From Sphingomonas hominis (GTDB lineage Bacteria; Pseudomonadota; Alphaproteobacteria; Sphingomonadales; Sphingomonadaceae): DNA of 64,000 bases. The stretch lies in NCBI RefSeq assembly GCF_013328205.1, contig NZ_JABULH010000002.1:310001-374000 (forward strand), in the 5' to 3' direction. This document shows, piece by piece, positions 51,057 to 61,262 of this stretch. The notes beneath the pieces were generated by a model. The model ran no database searches. It saw nothing but the letters and a program-made list of their open reading frames with translations, and was not told where the DNA came from. The translations under genes and the position numbers were made by a program. Within the stretch, counting starts at the first letter, position 1, and each line of letters starts with the position of its first letter.

Positions 51057-52705
51057 GCAGGAACTCCGCGACGCGCGCGGATCGATCGCCGCACCAGGAG
51101 GAAGAAGAGGTAAAGGAAGGTCAAGGCGGACAAGACAGCGACCAGCCGAAAGACGTCGTTGTACGCTAGCACATTGGCCTCGCGCGTCGTCGCCTGCGAC
51201 AGCAGCGCCGCACCCTCCGCGGTGCGCAAGCTCGGGTCGCCGATGACGCGCCCGACCCCTGCCGCGCCCGCCTGGATGCGCTGCGTGACGATCGGGTCAG
51301 TCGGGTCGATCGTCTGGACCAGCGCCGCGCTGTTCGCTTTCTCGCGCACCACTTGATACGTGCTGAGCAGCGCCGCACCGCCCAGACCGCCGATCGAGTT
51401 GATAATCCCGAACAGCGCGATGAAGCTGATGATGTGCCCGCTCCCCGCCGCCAGTGCGCGCGTCATCCCGAACAGCAGCGCGGGGCCGAGGAAGAACGCG
51501 CCGGCGAACGCGATCAATCCTTGCGTTGCGTAGAGCTGCGGCGCGCGCGTCAGGCTGGTCGAGTGCGAGTCGATGAACGCGGCGATCGCGACCAGCCCGA
51601 CCGCCAGCATGATCGGGTGCGCCAGCTTCTCGATGTTGAGCGTCATCGCGCTTGCCGCGACACCCGCCGCGGTCGCGATCGTCAGGATGAGGAAGAACGG
51701 CATCAACTGGTCGTTGTTCTGCCCCAGCACGGTCAGCAGCCCGACCGCGCCGGTATTCTGTTCCGACAGCACGATCCGCGCCATGATCGTGACGATGGTG
51801 AAGCGCAGGATGTCCGCGCTTGCCAGCCAGCGCGTGTTGAGCAGCGGGTTGGCGCGGCCATGCTCGATCACCAGCGCGGCGGCGAGCATCGGGATGGCGG
51901 CGATCAGCGCCCAGCCGATCCAGCTCGCCTGCGTCCACCAGTCGATCCGCCCAAGCCCCAGCACCGCGGCGAACAGCGCCATCGATCCCGCGAACAGCAC
52001 GAAGGTGACGAAGTCGAGCGGCTCGAACGCCTTGACCCGGTTGGTCGGTGGCAGGCGCAAGGCGATCACGGCAGCGAGGCTCATCGCGGCGAGTCCGAGC
52101 TCGAACAGGTAGAGCGTGCGCCACTGACTCATCGCCAGCAGTTCGGGCGAGAACAGCCGCGCCATCGGTGTCGCGCACTGCGGCACGCCGATACCGACCA
52201 CCACCGCGCGCAATCGCCATTTCGCGGGAAACGACTGCATCAGGTAATAGAGCGCGAGGCTGCTGATCGGCGCGCCCGCCATCCCGCTCGCCGCGCGGAC
52301 CAGGATCGCCGAGGAGAAATCACGCACGAACAGGTGCGCGAAGGTGAGCGCGACGTAGAGCGCGAGAAAGATGATCGCGAATGGTCTGAGCCCAAACTCC
52401 TGCCGGAACTTGATCATCAGCAGGTTGATGCTGACGTTGGTCATCACGTAGACCGTTGGCAACCACGCGATCTCGGCCGGATCGAGCCCCAGCGCACCCT
52501 GAAGCGCGTAGGTGTTGGCAGTAATCAATGAATTGCCGAACCCGGCGGTCAGCCCCAGCAGCACGCCGATCAGTCCGTAGGCGATACGGCGCTGCGTCGG
52601 GTGATCGGGCGATCCGGGCGAGCCGGGAAGTGCCGGCAGTTCGTGCGCGGCGAACGTCCATTGTTCTTCGCGGAGGAATTCGCGCACGCGCGCCATCACG
52701 GCCAT
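51053..52705 (-). CDS. MFS drug:proton antiporter, DHA2 (EmrB-like)
   Basis: A 550-residue transporter with about 14 membrane helices. The first part of the family (YGLIGVLLGLTAGFGNSLITANTYALQ, WLPTVYVMTNVSINLLMI) is recognisable, and the central and terminal helices match DHA2 antiporters. It pumps hydrophobic compounds from the inner membrane using the proton gradient. It is the first gene of the three-gene efflux operon. A 7-bp inverted repeat lies upstream, where a repressor could bind. Confidence 0.9.
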   Translation of the reverse strand: MAVMARVREFLREEQWTFAAHELPALPGSPGSPDHPTQRRIAYGLIGVLLGLTAGFGNSLITANTYALQGALGLDPAEIAWLPTVYVMTNVSINLLMIKFRQEFGLRPFAIIFLALYVALTFAHLFVRDFSSAILVRAASGMAGAPISSLALYYLMQSFPAKWRLRAVVVGIGVPQCATPMARLFSPELLAMSQWRTLYLFELGLAAMSLAAVIALRLPPTNRVKAFEPLDFVTFVLFAGSMALFAAVLGLGRIDWWTQASWIGWALIAAIPMLAAALVIEHGRANPLLNTRWLASADILRFTIVTIMARIVLSEQNTGAVGLLTVLGQNNDQLMPFFLILTIATAAGVAASAMTLNIEKLAHPIMLAVGLVAIAAFIDSHSTSLTRAPQLYATQGLIAFAGAFFLGPALLFGMTRALAAGSGHIISFIALFGIINSIGGLGGAALLSTYQVVREKANSAALVQTIDPTDPIVTQRIQAGAAGVGRVIGDPSLRTAEGAALLSQATTREANVLAYNDVFRLVAVLSALTFLYLFFLLVRRSIRARRGVPA

Positions 52706-52742
52706 GTTGCCGCTCTATGGCCGATTGCCGACGTTGTGCAAC

Positions 52743-52770
52743 GCCGCAGGTTAGTGGCGCAAACTGCGGC
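52743..52770. promoter_or_regulatory. Inverted repeat upstream of the efflux operon
   Basis: GCCGCAG and CTGCGGC separated by 14 bases, 38 bases before the start of the emrB-like gene and between divergent genes. A dimeric repressor could bind here. No regulator gene is adjacent. Confidence 0.45.
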
Positions 52771-52892
52771 ATTCGCAATCATGAACGGTTCCAGTTGCAG
52801 GTACGGACGTGGCAGCTGCGATCAACGCCAGGGGTGACGCGTGTTCAACGATGCGGTATCCCGTGGCACAACGAAACCGAGAGGATCACGCC

Positions 52893-53669
52893 ATGGCAAC
52901 GCTCGCGACCGTCGACCAGCAGGAGGCGCACTATGCACCGGGCGAGTGGGAGGCGCGGGTCGATCTCGCCGCCGCCTACCGGCTCGTTGCGCTCTACGGC
53001 TGGGACGATCTGATCTTTACGCATCTGTCGGCGCGCGTGCCCGGGCCCGAGCACCATTTCCTCATCAATCCGTACGACATGATGTTCGAGGAGATCACCG
53101 CGTCGAGCCTCGTCAAGATCGATGTCGAGGGCAATCCGGTCGGCCCTGCGACGCACCCAGTCAATCCGGCGGGCTTCACCATCCACTCGGCGATCCACAT
53201 GGCGCGCGAGGACGCAGCGGCGGTCATGCACCTGCATACGCCGCATGGGCAGGCGGTGTCGGCGATGGAGTTCGGTCTGCTGCCGCACACGCAGACCGCG
53301 ATGATCGCGCAGCACGACGTCGCCTACCACGATTATGAGGGGATCGCGACCGACCTCGACGAGCGCGAGCGGCTGGTCGCCGACATCGGCCGAAAGAACG
53401 CGATGATCCTGCGCAACCACGGCACGCTCGCGGTAGGCGACACGGTCGCGTCGTGTTTCCTGCGGCTCTACTTTCTGGAGCGCGCGTGCGAGGCGCAGGT
53501 GATGATGCTGTCGGCGGGCAAGAAGCATCTCAACAACCCGCCGCAGGGCGTCGAGCACAAGGTCGCAGGACAGTCGAACCCCAAGGGGATGGGCGGGCTG
53601 GCACAGAAGCTCGCTTGGCCCGCGCTACTACGCAAGCTCGACCGGATCGACCCTAGCTTTAGAAACTGA
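52893..53669 (+). CDS. Class II aldolase/adducin family protein
   Basis: A 258-residue class II aldolase. The zinc ligands are in VMHLHTPHG (about residues 110-118) and in the histidine of ILRNHGTLAVG; the phosphate loop region HLSARVPGP near residue 50 is present. Members cleave sugar phosphates such as fuculose or rhamnulose phosphate, but this set of alphaproteobacterial genes often has unclear substrates. The ATG at 52893 with GAGAGGA upstream is preferred to earlier in-frame starts. Confidence 0.88.
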   Translation: MATLATVDQQEAHYAPGEWEARVDLAAAYRLVALYGWDDLIFTHLSARVPGPEHHFLINPYDMMFEEITASSLVKIDVEGNPVGPATHPVNPAGFTIHSAIHMAREDAAAVMHLHTPHGQAVSAMEFGLLPHTQTAMIAQHDVAYHDYEGIATDLDERERLVADIGRKNAMILRNHGTLAVGDTVASCFLRLYFLERACEAQVMMLSAGKKHLNNPPQGVEHKVAGQSNPKGMGGLAQKLAWPALLRKLDRIDPSFRN

Positions 53670-53734
53670 GCACGGACGGCGGCGGGCCATGGACGCGCAG
53701 CGTCGGAGCAATCGGCGGGAAAAACACTTTCACT

Positions 53735-53821
53735 CGTTACCCCGGCCTAGAGCCGGGGTCCCGCTACTTTCCCGTCACGTCGTGAGAAGAAGCGGGATCC
53801 CGGGTCAGCCCCGGAATAACG
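53735..53821. repeat. Paired extragenic palindromes (REP copy 6)
   Basis: Two inverted arms, CGTTACCCCGGCCTAGAGCC to CCCGCTA, and AGCGGGATCCCGGG to CCGGAATAACG. It lies between the convergent aldolase and pnp genes, next to the pnp terminator. Confidence 0.8.
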
Positions 53822-53831
53822 AGCGGGAATG

Positions 53832-53867
53832 AGAAGGGCCCCCGGCATCGCTGCCGAGGGCCCTTCT
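53832..53867 (-). terminator. Terminator hairpin of pnp
   Basis: A long inverted repeat (AGAAGGGCCC arms with CGGCA / TGCCG inside), 25 bases after the pnp stop. It is followed by only a short run of T on either strand. Confidence 0.7.
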
Positions 53868-53892
53868 GTTTCACAACTGACGCGGCTGCCGC

Positions 53893-56241
<2,349 letters not shown>

Positions 56242-56256
56242 ATGATTTCCTTTGGA

Positions 56257-56277
56257 CCGGATGCCCGATGCATCCGG
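56257..56277. promoter_or_regulatory. Hairpin in the pnp leader
   Basis: CCGGATGC and GCATCCGG around CCGAT, 15 bases before the pnp ATG and immediately before the AAGGAAA ribosome site. It may affect translation or processing of pnp mRNA. Confidence 0.5.
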
Positions 56278-56368
56278 GGCCTCGTGGTGCAGGCTGTCCG
56301 GCCTGCGCGGTGCGGAGCGTTTGGTCGCCCCATGCGCCATCGCCGGATTGCGAGGGCGCGGATAAGCG

Positions 56369-56392
56369 AAGGGCGACCCGAGGGCCGCCCTT
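56369..56392 (-). terminator. Hairpin after rpsO
   Basis: AAGGGCG and CGCCCTT around 10 bases, six bases after the rpsO stop. There is no U-tract, so it may be a partial terminator or processing site between rpsO and pnp. Confidence 0.5.
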
Positions 56393-56397
56393 GCGAG

Positions 56398-56667
56398 TTA
56401 CTTGCGAAGGCCGAGCTTCGCGATGAGCGCGAGATAACGCTCGCCCTCGGTCTTGCGGAGATAGTCGAGCAGCGAGCGACGCTTGTTGACCATCATGAGC
56501 AGGCCGCGGCGCGAGTGGTTGTCCTTCGCGTGGCCCTTGAAGTGCTCGGTCAGGTTGCGGATACGCTCGGTGAGGATCGCGACCTGGACCTCGGTGGAAC
56601 CGGTGTCGCCTTCGCTGCGGGCGTGTTCCTTGATGACTTCCTGGCGGCGTTCTGCGGTGATCGTCAT
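56398..56667 (-). CDS. rpsO: 30S ribosomal protein S15
   Basis: An 89-residue protein, complete, with the hallmark [37 protein letters not shown] and [12 protein letters not shown]. It binds 16S rRNA in the central domain of the small subunit. It lies between truB and pnp, the order truB-rpsO-pnp known from many proteobacteria. No leader for autoregulation is evident beyond 24 bp. Confidence 0.98.
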   Translation of the reverse strand: MTITAERRQEVIKEHARSEGDTGSTEVQVAILTERIRNLTEHFKGHAKDNHSRRGLLMMVNKRRSLLDYLRKTEGERYLALIAKLGLRK

Positions 56668-56691
56668 GTGAATTCGTTCCCCGACATCAAT

Positions 56692-57588
56692 TCAAAGGTT
56701 GAAGCCGCGAACGACGCGAAGCTGGCTGGCTTCGACCTCGGCCAGCGCGACGGGCGTGTCGCCCGTGCACGCGAAGACGAGACCATCGTCGGCGGCGATC
56801 CCGTCCAGCACCCGCCCCTGTCGAAGCGCGCCTGCCTGGTCGGGCGTGAGAGAAAAGGCCGGGATGTCGTCCAGCCCCGCCCTCAATGGCAGGAGTAATG
56901 GTTCCAGCGCCGACGCCTTAGCGGCCGCGTCCAATTTGTCCAGCGTTATTGCCCCTTCGAGCGCGAACGGTCCTGCCTTGACCCGGTGAAGCCAGGTAAC
57001 GTGGCCGACCGTCCCGAGCGCCAGTGCAATATCGCGCGCGAGGCTGCGGATGTAGGTGCCCTTGGACACGTGCGCGACGAGCGTGACCTCGTCCAGCGGC
57101 GTGTCGGGTGCGGCGTCGCCGGCGCGCGTCAGGCAGTGGATCATGACATCGCGTGAGGCGAGCACCACCTCCTCGCCCGCGCGGGCGAGGTCATAGGCGC
57201 GCTGCCCGTCGACCTTGAGCGCGGAATAGGCCGGCGGCACCTGCGCGATGGGTCCGGTGAAGCGCGGCAGCACCGCGTCTACCGCGGCGGCGGTCGGGCG
57301 CACGTCGCTGGTCGCGACCGCTTCACCTTCCGTGTCGAGCGTCGATGTCTGCGAGCCGAACGCGAGCGTGAAGGCGTAGACCTTGTCGCTGTCGAGCATC
57401 CGCCCAGCGAGCTTGGTCGCCTCGCCGAGCGCGATCGGCAGCACCCCGCTCGCAAGCGGATCGAGCGTGCCGCCGTGGCCGACCTTGACCTTGGGGACGC
57501 CTGCGGTGCGCAGCGCGCGCTTCACCGCCGAGACTACCTGCGTCGAGCCGATGCCGACCGGCTTGTCGATCACCAACCAGCCGTGCAT
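56692..57588 (-). CDS. truB: tRNA pseudouridine(55) synthase
   Basis: A 298-residue pseudouridine synthase that modifies U55 in the T loop of tRNAs. The start GWLVIDKPVGIGSTQVVSAV, the catalytic aspartate in GHGGTLDPLASG (residue 43), YAFTLAFGSQTSTLDTEG and the conserved SKGTYIRSLARDI are all present. It is followed 24 bases later by rpsO and starts two bases after the upstream peptidase stop, so it is in an operon with both. Confidence 0.97.
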   Translation of the reverse strand: MHGWLVIDKPVGIGSTQVVSAVKRALRTAGVPKVKVGHGGTLDPLASGVLPIALGEATKLAGRMLDSDKVYAFTLAFGSQTSTLDTEGEAVATSDVRPTAAAVDAVLPRFTGPIAQVPPAYSALKVDGQRAYDLARAGEEVVLASRDVMIHCLTRAGDAAPDTPLDEVTLVAHVSKGTYIRSLARDIALALGTVGHVTWLHRVKAGPFALEGAITLDKLDAAAKASALEPLLLPLRAGLDDIPAFSLTPDQAGALRQGRVLDGIAADDGLVFACTGDTPVALAEVEASQLRVVRGFNL

Positions 57589-57589
57589 C

Positions 57590-58285
57590 TCAGGCGATCG
57601 CCGCGGCGATGGCGAGATACGCCTGCGTCAACGCCTGCGCAGGCGGCGCGACGAGCCGCTGGACGATGTTCGCGCCCGGCACCAGCGCGGGCAGCACCAG
57701 CAGCAGGACGATGAGCAGCGGAAAGCCGAAGCGCGCGAGCTTGTCCCATTGCAGTGCCGCGCGCTCGGGCAGCAGCCCGGCAACGACGTGACCGCCGTCG
57801 AACGGTGGCAGCGGGATCAGGTTGAACATTGCAAGAAAGACGTTGATCAGCAGGAAGTTGACGAGATTGGCGCCAAGGAAAGCGGCCGCGCTACCGTCCG
57901 CCGGCTCGCCGACCCAATGCGCGAAGATACCGAGCAGCAATGCGCCCACAAACGCGAGCGCGAGGTTCATTCCCGGTCCGGCGAGCGCGACAAGCATCAT
58001 GCCGGTGCGCGGGTTGGTCTTCGTGATCCGCCGCGCGTCGACGGGTACGGGCTTGGCCCAGCCGAACACCGGCGCCTTGGCGATCGCGAGCATCAGCGGC
58101 AGCAGCACCGTGCCGACAGGATCGACGTGGCGCAGCGGGTTGAACGACAGCCGCCGCAGCTGCGCCGCGGTCGGATCGCCCAGCGCACGCGCGGCGAGGC
58201 CGTGGCTGACTTCATGAAAGACGATCGCGATCACCAGCGGGATGATCCACACCGCCGCCGACCAGATAACACCATTGGGGTTCAT
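57590..58285 (-). CDS. Site-2 protease family membrane zinc peptidase (M50)
   Basis: A 231-residue membrane protease. The zinc site HEVSH is at residues 24-28 in the first helix, and the third ligand is in NLIPLPPFDGGH near residue 165. About five or six membrane helices are predicted, with the LAGPGMNLALAF segment characteristic of the family. It cuts membrane proteins inside the bilayer; the substrate is unknown. The ATG at 58285 gives the usual start. It is upstream of truB by two bases. Confidence 0.92.
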   Translation of the reverse strand: MNPNGVIWSAAVWIIPLVIAIVFHEVSHGLAARALGDPTAAQLRRLSFNPLRHVDPVGTVLLPLMLAIAKAPVFGWAKPVPVDARRITKTNPRTGMMLVALAGPGMNLALAFVGALLLGIFAHWVGEPADGSAAAFLGANLVNFLLINVFLAMFNLIPLPPFDGGHVVAGLLPERAALQWDKLARFGFPLLIVLLLVLPALVPGANIVQRLVAPPAQALTQAYLAIAAAIA

Positions 58286-58326
58286 GGCTCGCGAGATAGG
58301 GTGACGGCGCGACTTAGGCCAGCGCC

Positions 58327-59253
58327 ATGCCCGTGCCGCCCGTTCGGCGCTCGGCATTGAACCCGCTTGACGCCGCGCGCGACCGGGCGCCACACTCGCC
58401 TCCACACAGCCGGAGGAGTTCGGCCACGTCGTATCGACCGCGCGCCAGTGACCGGGATCCGAAGCGCTCGCGCTGGGCGGCGGCATCGATCGCGTTGCAC
58501 CTGGGCGTCGTCGCGCTGCTGCTGTGGTGGCCCAGATCGTCGCTGCCACCCGTCGTGCCGGTGCCCGCGTTGCTGACGTTCGACGTCGCTCCACCCCCCG
58601 AGCCGCCGCCGCTCGTCACCCCGCCGGAGCCGGTCTCGCCGCCGCCCGACCCAGCGACGACGCGCAACGACGATCCGGGCGGCTCGTCCGCCGGACGTAC
58701 TTCGCCACGCGACACCCGCGTCGCTGCGATACCCGCACCTCGGCCTCAACTCCCGCTGCCGCCCGCCCGTATTGACGAGACGCCGGTCCGCGCCGCGCCG
58801 ATCAGCGATGAAGGGCTCGACCTCGCGCTGCACCCCGCCGCCGACGCGCTGGCCGGTCTCGGCAGTGCGGCGATGGGGGCCGGGCTCGGTGCAGCCCCGG
58901 GCCAAGGGCAGGGTGCCGGACAGGGCAACGGCAATGGATCGGGACGCGGGCGCGGCCGGCTGGCGCGGGCGCGCTGGGTGCGTATGCCGACCAACAACGA
59001 GATGAAGCCTTATTGGCCGCCCGCAGCGGTCGCGGCCAAGCTGTCCGGCAAGGCGATCCTCGAGTGTGTCGTGCCGCGCATCGGACCGCCGACGCGTTGC
59101 CGCGCACTTGCCGAGACGCCGGTCGGCTCGGGCTTCGGGCAGGCAGCGGTGACGATGTCGCCGATCTTCCGCATCGTGCCCGTGACCCGCGCGCGCCAGG
59201 TCGAGGATATGCCGATCATCGTGCCGGTGACGTTCACCTATACTGGCCGCTAA
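58327..59253 (+). CDS. TonB-like energy transducer protein
   Basis: A 308-residue protein. One membrane helix (about residues 51-68), preceded by an Arg-rich N-terminus, is followed by a long proline-rich linker (PPPEPPPLVTPPEP), a glycine-rich stretch and a C-terminal TonB fold (AAKLSGKAILECVVPRIG, TPVGSGFGQAAVTMSPIF, PVTFTY). It should couple inner membrane energy to outer membrane receptors. ExbB and ExbD are not next to it. It is divergent from the site-2 protease. Confidence 0.82.
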   Translation: MPVPPVRRSALNPLDAARDRAPHSPPHSRRSSATSYRPRASDRDPKRSRWAAASIALHLGVVALLLWWPRSSLPPVVPVPALLTFDVAPPPEPPPLVTPPEPVSPPPDPATTRNDDPGGSSAGRTSPRDTRVAAIPAPRPQLPLPPARIDETPVRAAPISDEGLDLALHPAADALAGLGSAAMGAGLGAAPGQGQGAGQGNGNGSGRGRGRLARARWVRMPTNNEMKPYWPPAAVAAKLSGKAILECVVPRIGPPTRCRALAETPVGSGFGQAAVTMSPIFRIVPVTRARQVEDMPIIVPVTFTYTGR

Positions 59254-59310
59254 GTACGCTGCGGGAGGGCGGCTTGCGCGCCTTCGCGTCGCGTCGCATC
59301 ATCGCGCCCG

Positions 59311-60912
59311 ATGATCCCGAACCGTCTGCTCGCCGCCGCGCTGCCCGCTGCCCTCGCCGCTACGCTCGCCATCGCGCCGCCACCCGTCGCCGCGCGCACC
59401 GCGGTGGTGGAGGAGCAGTCGATCGACCAATTGCAGGCGGCGATGACCGCGCGCCGCGCGACCAGCGTCGACCTGACGCGCGCATACCTCGCACGGATCG
59501 CGGCGATGGATCGCCGCGGACCGACGCTGCGCAGCGTGATCGCGCTCAACCCCGACGCGCTCGCGCAGGCAAAGGTGCTCGATGCCGAGCGGCGCGCCGG
59601 GCGCGTGCGTGGGCCGCTGCACGGCGTGCCCGTGCTCATCAAGGACAATGTCGAGACCGCCGATCCAGTCGCGACCACCGCGGGCAGCCTCGCGCTCGCC
59701 GCCAACGTCACGCGCCGTGACGCGCCGCTGGTTGCGCGGTTGCGCGCGGCGGGTGCGGTGATCCTGGGGAAGACCAATTTGTCCGAATGGGCCAACATTC
59801 GCTCCGACCGGTCGCTGAGCGGGTGGAGCGCGGTCGGCGGGCTGGTGCGCAACCCGTACGCGCTCGATCGTACCGCCTGCGGCTCGTCGTCGGGTTCGGG
59901 GGCGGCGGTGGCGGCGAGCTTCGCGGCGGCGGCGGTGGGCACGGAGACCGATGGTTCGGTTACCTGTCCGTCGTCGGTTAACGGGTTGGTCGGCTTCAAG
60001 CCGACGCTGGGTCTCGTCAGCCGCACGCACGTCGTGCCGATCAGCCACAGCCAGGACACGGCCGGACCGATGACGCGCAGCGTGCGCGACGCGGCGCTGC
60101 TGCTGTCGGCGATGTCGGCGCCTGACCCGGCCGATCCCGCGACCGCGGGCACGCAGGTGCGCGACTACACCGCCGGGCTGTCGGCTGCGGCGCTGTCGGG
60201 CATGCGCGTCGCTGTCGTCCGTCCCAACGATCTGTCGCCCGAACTCACGCAGCGTTTCGATGCCGCGCTCGCGGTGCTTCGCGCATCCGGTGCCACGCTG
60301 GTCGAGGTGACGTCACCCAAGCTCGACGGGTTAGGCGAGGCCGAGTTCCAGGTGCTGCTGAGCGAGCTGAAGGCCGATCTGGACGCCTATCTGGCGACCA
60401 CGCCCGCGGCGGTGACGACGCGCACGCTCGATCAGGTCATCACGTTCAACCGCGCACACGCGGCGCAGGAGATGCCGTTCTTCGCGCAGGAAACGTTCGA
60501 GAAGGCGGCGGCGACCAAGGGCCTAGCTGACCCTACCTACAAGGCGGCGCGCGCGAAATCGCTGCGGCTGGCGGGGGCGGAGGGGATCGATGCGATGCTG
60601 GCGAAGGCGGGCGCGCAGATCCTGGTTCAGCCGAGCTACGGCGCGGCGTGGCTGAGCGACACGGTGTATGGCGACCAATATAACGGTCCCTCCGCCTCCA
60701 GCCTGCCGGCGATTGCCGGCTACCCGCACCTGACGGTGCCGATGGGGCTGGTGCGCGGGCTGCCGGTCGGGCTGTCGTTCATCGGCACGCGCGGCGCGGA
60801 TCAGCGCGTGCTTGGTGCCGGCTACGCCTATGAACAGGCGTCGCACGCGCGCGTCTCGCCGCGCTACCTGCCGGTCGCCGATGCAGGGTCTGGGGTGGAG
60901 GGCACGCGCTGA
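59311..60912 (+). CDS. Exported amidase (amidase signature family)
   Basis: A 533-residue amidase with a signal peptide (cleavage near VAAR, residue 28). The Ser-cisSer-Lys catalytic residues are visible: lysine 112 in VLIKDN, the cis-serine in ACGSSSGSG (about residue 192) and the nucleophile serine 216 in TETDGSVTC. It should hydrolyse an amide in the periplasm; the substrate is not known. It starts at an ATG 57 bases after the TonB-like gene and may share its transcript. Confidence 0.92.
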   Translation: MIPNRLLAAALPAALAATLAIAPPPVAARTAVVEEQSIDQLQAAMTARRATSVDLTRAYLARIAAMDRRGPTLRSVIALNPDALAQAKVLDAERRAGRVRGPLHGVPVLIKDNVETADPVATTAGSLALAANVTRRDAPLVARLRAAGAVILGKTNLSEWANIRSDRSLSGWSAVGGLVRNPYALDRTACGSSSGSGAAVAASFAAAAVGTETDGSVTCPSSVNGLVGFKPTLGLVSRTHVVPISHSQDTAGPMTRSVRDAALLLSAMSAPDPADPATAGTQVRDYTAGLSAAALSGMRVAVVRPNDLSPELTQRFDAALAVLRASGATLVEVTSPKLDGLGEAEFQVLLSELKADLDAYLATTPAAVTTRTLDQVITFNRAHAAQEMPFFAQETFEKAAATKGLADPTYKAARAKSLRLAGAEGIDAMLAKAGAQILVQPSYGAAWLSDTVYGDQYNGPSASSLPAIAGYPHLTVPMGLVRGLPVGLSFIGTRGADQRVLGAGYAYEQASHARVSPRYLPVADAGSGVEGTR

Positions 60913-60970
60913 CGCGCCGCTTCCCGCGCCCGCGTTAATCATGTATCTGCTGGGCCAAGGGGGAAGTCCG

Positions 60971-61174
60971 ATGAAGCATCGCAAACGCATCGTCATCGCC
61001 GCGACTGGCGCCATGCTCGCACTGGTCGCGCTGCGTCACCCAACCGCCGACCTGCGGATCATGACGCACGAGGCGCGCGACACCGCACCGCACCGCGTGC
61101 AGGCCGCGATCGACCTGGGGCTGGTCGGCTTCTCAATTCTCTACACCTGGACCGCGCCGCGCATCACCGGCTGA
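60971..61174 (+). CDS. Small membrane-associated hypothetical protein (67 aa)
   Basis: A 67-residue protein starting MKHRKRIVIAATGAMLALVA. It has a positively charged start, a first hydrophobic helix (about residues 7-21), a middle region with several Asp, Arg and His, and a second hydrophobic stretch (LVGFSILYTWTA). A good ribosome site, GGGGGAAG, precedes the ATG. I do not recognise a family. Confidence 0.6.
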   Translation: MKHRKRIVIAATGAMLALVALRHPTADLRIMTHEARDTAPHRVQAAIDLGLVGFSILYTWTAPRITG

Positions 61175-61262
61175 CGCTGCGAACTGCCGGACAAGTTGAC
61201 GGACACGTAAAGTCACGCTTCGTCGATTGAAGCGCGGCCGGCTCTTGCTTACACGCGTGTCA

